Origin: an uncultured Pseudogracilibacillus sp.
GTDB taxonomy: Bacteria; Bacillota; Bacilli; Bacillales; Amphibacillaceae
Assembly: GCA_937960785.1 (NCBI GenBank)
Contig: CALGOZ010000008.1
Coordinates: forward strand, 1-9,964
Length of the DNA stretch: 9,964 bases
Reading direction: 5' to 3'
Below are positions 5,661-9,964 of the stretch, piece after piece (the first letter of the stretch is position 1; each line of letters begins with the position of its first letter). The position numbers and the translations under genes are program-made. A model generated the notes under the pieces. It was given only the letters and a program-made list of their open reading frames with translations, had not been told where the DNA came from and ran no database searches.

Positions 5661-5676
5661 CATATTATGTAATATG
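5661..5676. promoter_or_regulatory. Near-palindrome upstream of the odhA promoter, possible operator
   Basis: CATATTA-TG-TAATATG is a perfect 7-bp inverted repeat with a 2-bp centre. It lies about 55 bp upstream of the odhA -35 and is the right size for a dimeric regulator site. It is AT-rich, so chance cannot be excluded. The regulator is not identified. Confidence 0.35.
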
Positions 5677-5731
5677 GAAAGGGCTTTCATCGATAAAAAC
5701 CGTTCTTACGTTCTTTTAGAGGCCTTATTAG

Positions 5732-5760
5732 TTGCTCATAAAGAGCTACAGTCCTATAAT
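5732..5760 (+). promoter_or_regulatory. Sigma-A promoter of odhAB
   Basis: TTGCTC (5732-5737) and a perfect TATAAT (5755-5760) are 17 bp apart, giving a predicted start near 5767. The nonamer TGCTCATAA occurs at 5733-5741, overlapping the -35, and again at 5781-5789, just after the start. The first copy also forms GCTC-N5-GAGC. Confidence 0.75.
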
Positions 5761-5822
5761 GAAAGCTGAGCGATATATTCTGCTCATAACGGATAAGTGA
5801 ATATCTATTGGGGGTATAGAAT

Positions 5823-8687
5823 GTGGCACGAAGGGTAGAACCTAGTATGAATATTTGGCGCAATTTCTATGGTCCAAACTTGGGTTATGTAGAAGAACAG
5901 TATGAGCTATATAAGGAGGATCCGAGTTTAGTTGATCCCTCTTTGAAAGCGATGTTCGATAAACATGGTGCCCCTAAATGGTTGGATCATGCAGGAGAGC
6001 CACAACAAGCTGTCGTTGGTGAAGTTTCAGCGTTAGAAGTAAAGAAAATTACTGCTGCAGCTGAGTATATTGCAGCAATTCGTCGATTTGGTCATTTAGA
6101 AGCAGATATTTACGCAGTTGGAAAGGAACTATTTTTTAAAGGCGACTCGAAGTTATTAAATCCAGAAACTTACGGTATTACAGAAGCAGATTTACGCGAG
6201 ATCCCGGCTGAATGGGTATGGAACCGCACGGAACCATCCGTCGAGACAGCCTATGATGTCGCGGAATTGTTACGCAAAAAATACACAGGAAAAATCTCTT
6301 TTGAGTTCGACCATATCCATTCCGATGAAGAGCGTGAATGGTTTTTAGAACAAATTGAATCCGGCGTAGTAGAAACTGAATTAACTGAACTTGAAAAGAA
6401 ACAACTACTAGAACGTCTAATTAATGTGGAATCTTTTGAGCAGTTTTTACACAGAACTTTCGTTGGTCAAAAACGCTTCTCTATCGAAGGTTTAGAGTCG
6501 ATGGTACCGATTTTAGATCAAATTGTAAAAGCTGCGAACGAAGACGACATTGAAAATATAATGATGGGTATGGCACACCGTGGTCGTTTAAGCGTCCTAG
6601 CGTATGTGCTCGGAAAACCGCTAGATAAAATTTTCTCCGAATTCCATTATGCTCCTGATAAAGAGTTAATCCCATCCGAAGGTTCTCGAGGAATTAACTA
6701 CGGTTGGACAGGGGATGTTAGTTATCACTTTGGTGCAACGCGCGAAGTGAAAAACGGAGAAAAAGCAACGAAAATCAAATTAGCAAATAACCCATCCCAC
6801 CTGGAGTTCGTTAACCCGGTTGTTGCTGGTTATACACGAGCAGCACAAGATGATCGTTCTGAAAAGGGTTACTCCAAGCAGGATTTAAATAAGGCAATTA
6901 GTGTCCTCATCCATGGTGATGCCGCGTTTATTGGAGAAGGAATTGTACCAGAGACGATGAACTTAAGCCAGATTGACGCATACCATGTTGGTGGAACACT
7001 TCACATTATTGCAAATAACTTAATCGGCTTTACAACGGATAATTATGAAGCCCGTTCAACTCGCTATGCAAGTGACTTAGCAAAGGGATTCGACATTCCA
7101 ATTATTCGTGTAAATGCGGATGATCCGATTGCGGCAGTGCGCGCAATTCAATTAGCGTATAAGTATAACCGTAAATTTAAGAAAGATTGTGTCCTCGACT
7201 TAGTCGGATATCGTCGTTATGGTCATAATGAGATGGACGAACCGAGAGCAACACAGCCGAAGTTATATAAGTTGATTGATGAGCATCCAACAGTTACAGA
7301 AATTTTCGGCGAACAATTAAAGGCAGAAAATATTATAACAGACGAAGAAATCAAAGCGATCAAAGACCGTGCCTTCGAGAAATTACAGAAGGAATACGAC
7401 GGTATGAAAACAAAGGAATTAAGTGACATTGTTGAGTTAAAGATGCCAGATTACTTAGCAAAAAGCATCGATCATTACGAAACAGCAGTGCCACTAGACG
7501 ATTTGAAGAAATTAAATGAAGATTTGCTCAAACGTCCAGAAGGATTTAAAGTTTTCAAACGCTTAAACCGTGTATTTAAGCGCCGTGAGAATATTTTAGA
7601 AGAAGGACAAAAAGCGGATTGGGCAGAAGGAGAGGCACTAGCCTTCGCTTCGATTATTAAAGATGGAATTCCAATTCGTATGTCTGGTCAAGACTCAGAG
7701 CGTGGAACCTTTGCCCACCGTCATCTCGTGTTATACGACTCTGAAACAGGGGAAAAATATTGCCCAATCCACGGTTTAGATGATGCAAAGGCTTCTTTTG
7801 ACATTTTTAACAGCCCGTTATCTGAAACAGCGGTATTAGGCTTTGAATATGGTTATAGTGTCCATTCTCCAGATACATTAGTTATTTGGGAAGCACAGTT
7901 TGGTGACTTTGCGAACGTAGCGCAAGTAATTTTCGACCAATTTATCTCTTCTGCCCGTGCTAAATGGGGCGATAAGTCAAATATGGTTATGTTATTACCC
8001 CATGGTTACGAAGGTCAAGGACCAGAGCACTCAAGCGCTCGTTTAGAACGGTTCTTACAAATGGCGGGAGAAAATAACTGGATCGTTGCGAATGTGACAT
8101 CATCAGCTCAGTATTTCCATTTATTAAGAAGACAGGCACTAATGCGTGGTCGCGAAGAAGCTCGTCCATTAGTCGTCATGTCACCGAAGAGCTTATTACG
8201 TAATCCACGAGTTGCATCTGAGGCGAAGGAATTTACTGAAGGCAAATTCCAACCAATTCGCAATCAACCTAACTTAAAAGTTAGCAAGAAAAATGCAAAA
8301 CGACTTCTCTTAGGTACTGGTAAAGTGATGGTAGATATTGAAGAAGCAATTGAAAATTCAGATGAGAAGTTCGATTGGTTACGTGCAATTCGAGTAGAAC
8401 AGCTATATCCATTCCCGAAAGAAGAGTTACGCAAAGAAATCGAACAGCTACCGAACCTTGAAGAGGTTGTCTGGGTTCAGGAAGAGCCGAAGAACATGGG
8501 TAGCTGGCGTTTTGTATTAGAATATTTACGCGATTTAGTAAAAGATGATCAGATGATTCGTTACGTAGGAAGACCGGAAAGAGCGGCAACATCCGTAGGT
8601 GAACCAAACGTTCATAAAATTATGCAAGAGGAAGTAATCGCAGAGGCGATTAATCCAAAGGGAGGAAATAATAGTGAAGGAAATTAA
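5823..8687 (+). CDS. odhA: 2-oxoglutarate dehydrogenase E1 component
   Basis: Thiamine-diphosphate-dependent E1 of the 2-oxoglutarate dehydrogenase complex. It decarboxylates 2-oxoglutarate and passes the succinyl group to the lipoyl arm of OdhB, in the cytosolic TCA cycle. The 954 residues are close to the 944 or so of Bacillus subtilis OdhA. The N-terminal E2-binding segment reads WRNFYGPNLGYVEEQYELY (12-30). GMAHRGRLSVLA is at 249-260, NNPSHLEFVNPVVAG at 322-336, and the ThDP/Mg motif starts at GDAAF (365-369) and ends at Asn398-Asn399. GYRRYGHNEMDEPR is at 462-475. The transketolase-like second half holds SGQDSERGTFAHRH (621-634), WEAQFGDFANVAQ (689-701) and LPHGYEGQGPEHSSARLERF (725-744). 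All are intact. The GTG start follows GGGGG (5810-5814) at 8-nt spacing. The overlapping ATG at 5821 meets a stop after five codons. An ATG at 5847 is possible but would remove eight residues. Its end overlaps odhB by 14 bp. Confidence 0.96.
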   Translation: MARRVEPSMNIWRNFYGPNLGYVEEQYELYKEDPSLVDPSLKAMFDKHGAPKWLDHAGEPQQAVVGEVSALEVKKITAAAEYIAAIRRFGHLEADIYAVGKELFFKGDSKLLNPETYGITEADLREIPAEWVWNRTEPSVETAYDVAELLRKKYTGKISFEFDHIHSDEEREWFLEQIESGVVETELTELEKKQLLERLINVESFEQFLHRTFVGQKRFSIEGLESMVPILDQIVKAANEDDIENIMMGMAHRGRLSVLAYVLGKPLDKIFSEFHYAPDKELIPSEGSRGINYGWTGDVSYHFGATREVKNGEKATKIKLANNPSHLEFVNPVVAGYTRAAQDDRSEKGYSKQDLNKAISVLIHGDAAFIGEGIVPETMNLSQIDAYHVGGTLHIIANNLIGFTTDNYEARSTRYASDLAKGFDIPIIRVNADDPIAAVRAIQLAYKYNRKFKKDCVLDLVGYRRYGHNEMDEPRATQPKLYKLIDEHPTVTEIFGEQLKAENIITDEEIKAIKDRAFEKLQKEYDGMKTKELSDIVELKMPDYLAKSIDHYETAVPLDDLKKLNEDLLKRPEGFKVFKRLNRVFKRRENILEEGQKADWAEGEALAFASIIKDGIPIRMSGQDSERGTFAHRHLVLYDSETGEKYCPIHGLDDAKASFDIFNSPLSETAVLGFEYGYSVHSPDTLVIWEAQFGDFANVAQVIFDQFISSARAKWGDKSNMVMLLPHGYEGQGPEHSSARLERFLQMAGENNWIVANVTSSAQYFHLLRRQALMRGREEARPLVVMSPKSLLRNPRVASEAKEFTEGKFQPIRNQPNLKVSKKNAKRLLLGTGKVMVDIEEAIENSDEKFDWLRAIRVEQLYPFPKEELRKEIEQLPNLEEVVWVQEEPKNMGSWRFVLEYLRDLVKDDQMIRYVGRPERAATSVGEPNVHKIMQEEVIAEAINPKGGNNSEGN

Positions 8688-9912
8688 AGTTCCAGAACTA
8701 GCGGAATCTATTACTGAAGGTACTATTGCTGAGTGGCTCGTTCAACCAGGAGATCAAGTAGAAAAAGGTGATCCTGTCGTTGAATTAGAAACAGATAAGG
8801 TTAATGTAGAAGTAAATAGTGATTACGCTGGGGTAATTGTCGAGCTTCTTTTTGAAGAAGGTGACGATGTTAACGTCGGCGACACTATAGCAAAAGTCGA
8901 TGAAAGTGGTGAAGCAGGTGCAGTAGCAGATAGCGCTCCAGCAGAGGAAGCACCAGCAGCTGAAGAAACTAAAGAGGAGGCAGCTCCGCAGGCAGAAGAG
9001 ACACCAGTAGCATCTGCCGCGAGCCAAGATGTCGTCGCCTCACCAGCAGCTAGAAAGTTAGCTCGTGAAAAAGGGATCGACTTATCTGAAGTTCCAACGG
9101 CAGATCCATTAGGAAGAGTTCGTCCTGAAGATGTAGAAGCAGCGAGCCGTGCGGCATCTGCACCAGCACCAAAAGCGCAAGCGTCAGCAGAAGAAGCAGG
9201 CACACCAGAAAAGCCAATCCGTCGCGAAAGAATGTCCCGCCGTCGTCAAACGATTGCGAAGCGACTAGTTGAGGCCCAGCAAACAGCTGCGATGTTAACG
9301 ACGTTTAATGAAGTTGACATGTCAGCGGTGATGAACTTACGTAAAGAGCGTCAAGAGCAGTTCATCGCTAAAAACGATATTAAATTAGGTTTCATGTCTT
9401 TCTTTACAAAGGCGACGGTCGCAGCGTTGAAGGAGTTCCCATTATTAAACGCTGAAATCGATGGAACAGATTTACTCATTAAAGAGTTTTACGATATCGG
9501 TATTGCCGTATCAACAGATGAGGGTCTTGTCGTTCCAGTTGTACGTGATGCAGATAAGTTAGATTTTGCTGGAATCGAACGCGAAATTGCTCGCCTAGGT
9601 TCATTAGCTCGTGAAAATAAACTAAGTCTCGACGATTTACAAGGTGGTTCTTTCACGATTACGAATGGTGGGATTTTTGGTTCGATGATGTCGACGCCAA
9701 TTCTAAACGCACCACAAGTCGGTATTTTAGGAATGCACAATATCGTCAAGCGCCCAGTAGTTATGCCTGATGATTCAATCGAAGTACGTCCAATGATGTA
9801 CATTGCCCTATCCTACGATCACCGAATCGTCGATGGTAAAGAAGCAGTTCAATTCCTAGTACGTATTAAAGAAATGATTGAGGATCCATACGACTTACTA
9901 CTCCAAGGGTAA
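8674..9912 (+). CDS. odhB: 2-oxoglutarate dehydrogenase E2, dihydrolipoyl succinyltransferase
   Basis: Core subunit of the 2-oxoglutarate dehydrogenase complex, which moves the succinyl group from its lipoyl arm to CoA. It has 412 residues, against about 417 in Bacillus subtilis. The lipoyl domain (1-77) carries Lys42 in ETDKVNVEV as the lipoylation site. An Ala/Glu/Pro-rich flexible linker spans about 78-119. The peripheral subunit-binding domain for E1 and E3 is at 121-157 (ASPAARKLAREKG, DPLGRVRPEDVEA). A second Ala/Pro linker runs from 158 to 182. The catalytic domain starts at RRERMSRRRQTIAKRL and ends with SYDHRIVDG, in which His383 and Asp387 are catalytic. DKVNVEV and the pairing with OdhA favour succinyl over acetyl transfer. 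The GTG start lies inside odhA, 8 nt after GGGAGGA, which implies translational coupling. No E3 gene follows, because a terminator comes at once, so E3 is presumably shared with pyruvate dehydrogenase. Confidence 0.96.
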   Translation: MKEIKVPELAESITEGTIAEWLVQPGDQVEKGDPVVELETDKVNVEVNSDYAGVIVELLFEEGDDVNVGDTIAKVDESGEAGAVADSAPAEEAPAAEETKEEAAPQAEETPVASAASQDVVASPAARKLAREKGIDLSEVPTADPLGRVRPEDVEAASRAASAPAPKAQASAEEAGTPEKPIRRERMSRRRQTIAKRLVEAQQTAAMLTTFNEVDMSAVMNLRKERQEQFIAKNDIKLGFMSFFTKATVAALKEFPLLNAEIDGTDLLIKEFYDIGIAVSTDEGLVVPVVRDADKLDFAGIEREIARLGSLARENKLSLDDLQGGSFTITNGGIFGSMMSTPILNAPQVGILGMHNIVKRPVVMPDDSIEVRPMMYIALSYDHRIVDGKEAVQFLVRIKEMIEDPYDLLLQG

Positions 9913-9930
9913 CAAGCGACTAACTAAAAA

Positions 9931-9964
9931 TAAAGATGCCGATAAAATTGTCGGCATCTTTTTT
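9931..9964 (+). terminator. Rho-independent terminator of odhAB
   Basis: AAGATGCCGA (9933-9942) pairs perfectly with TCGGCATCTT (9951-9960) around an 8-nt loop, followed by T6 to the end of the window. It starts about 20 bp after the odhB stop and closes the two-gene operon. Confidence 0.95.

Larger units (their letters stand above)
5442..5822. other. Regulatory gap between the sulfurylase gene and odhA
   Basis: No ORF with a credible start or ribosome binding site was found on either strand. From left to right the gap holds the sulfurylase terminator, a second A/T-flanked hairpin (5579-5626), a 16-bp near-palindrome (5661-5676), a weak cre-like stretch (5675-5689), the odhA promoter (5732-5760) and a leader of about 55 nt. 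Confidence 0.7.

Noticed and set aside
8281..8607. 108-codon minus-strand ORF
   Set aside because: It is wholly inside the conserved C-terminal part of odhA and is explained as a frame shadow.
8823..9203. 126-codon minus-strand ORF rich in Ala and Ser
   Set aside because: It lies opposite the odhB Ala/Glu linker, reflects that codon bias, and has no ribosome binding site or family features.

Overview
The window reads as chromosomal DNA from a low-GC Gram-positive bacterium of the Bacillaceae type. The support is AT-rich intergenic DNA, strong AAGGAGG-type ribosome binding sites, GTG starts, sigma-A hexamers with 17-bp spacers, and proteins that resemble Bacillus DAAT, QueG, TrmL, OdhA and OdhB. 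The genus cannot be fixed from the sequence. Nothing here looks like a phage, plasmid or insertion sequence.

Layout. Positions 1-437 hold a non-coding array of nine regularly spaced hairpin repeats that runs off the left edge. Next is a D-amino-acid transaminase gene (dat, minus strand, 590-1453) with its own promoter and terminator. Divergent from it is a two-gene unit, queG (1629-2768) and trmL (2791-3264). Both encode enzymes that modify the tRNA wobble nucleotide, and the unit ends in a bidirectional terminator. From the other side that terminator also serves a 35-codon lipoprotein gene (minus, 3332-3439), too small for ordinary ORF calling but with a near-ideal promoter, ribosome binding site and lipobox. 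Divergent from it is a monocistronic, unusual ATP sulfurylase-family gene (about 3723-5441), followed by a terminator and a 380-bp regulatory gap. The right third is the odhA-odhB operon (5823-9912), encoding the E1 and E2 subunits of 2-oxoglutarate dehydrogenase. The coding frames overlap by 14 bp, and a strong terminator lies at the right edge.

How the genes work together. OdhA and OdhB form the TCA-cycle 2-oxoglutarate dehydrogenase with a shared E3 encoded elsewhere. QueG finishes queuosine at position 34 of GUN-anticodon tRNAs, and TrmL 2'-O-methylates position 34 of tRNA-Leu species. Dat supplies D-glutamate or D-alanine for peptidoglycan. The sulfurylase stands alone with no visible cysC, cysH or sulfate transporter.

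Most worth a second look: (i) the hairpin array, whose period is exactly 52 bp and then 42 bp, close to five and four helical turns, with compensatory stem changes; (ii) the sulfurylase, which lacks the Gln and Arg of the QxRN sulfate-binding motif and carries a C-terminal extension of about 170 residues that is not an APS kinase; (iii) the 35-aa lipoprotein. The rest of the coding content is ordinary housekeeping.
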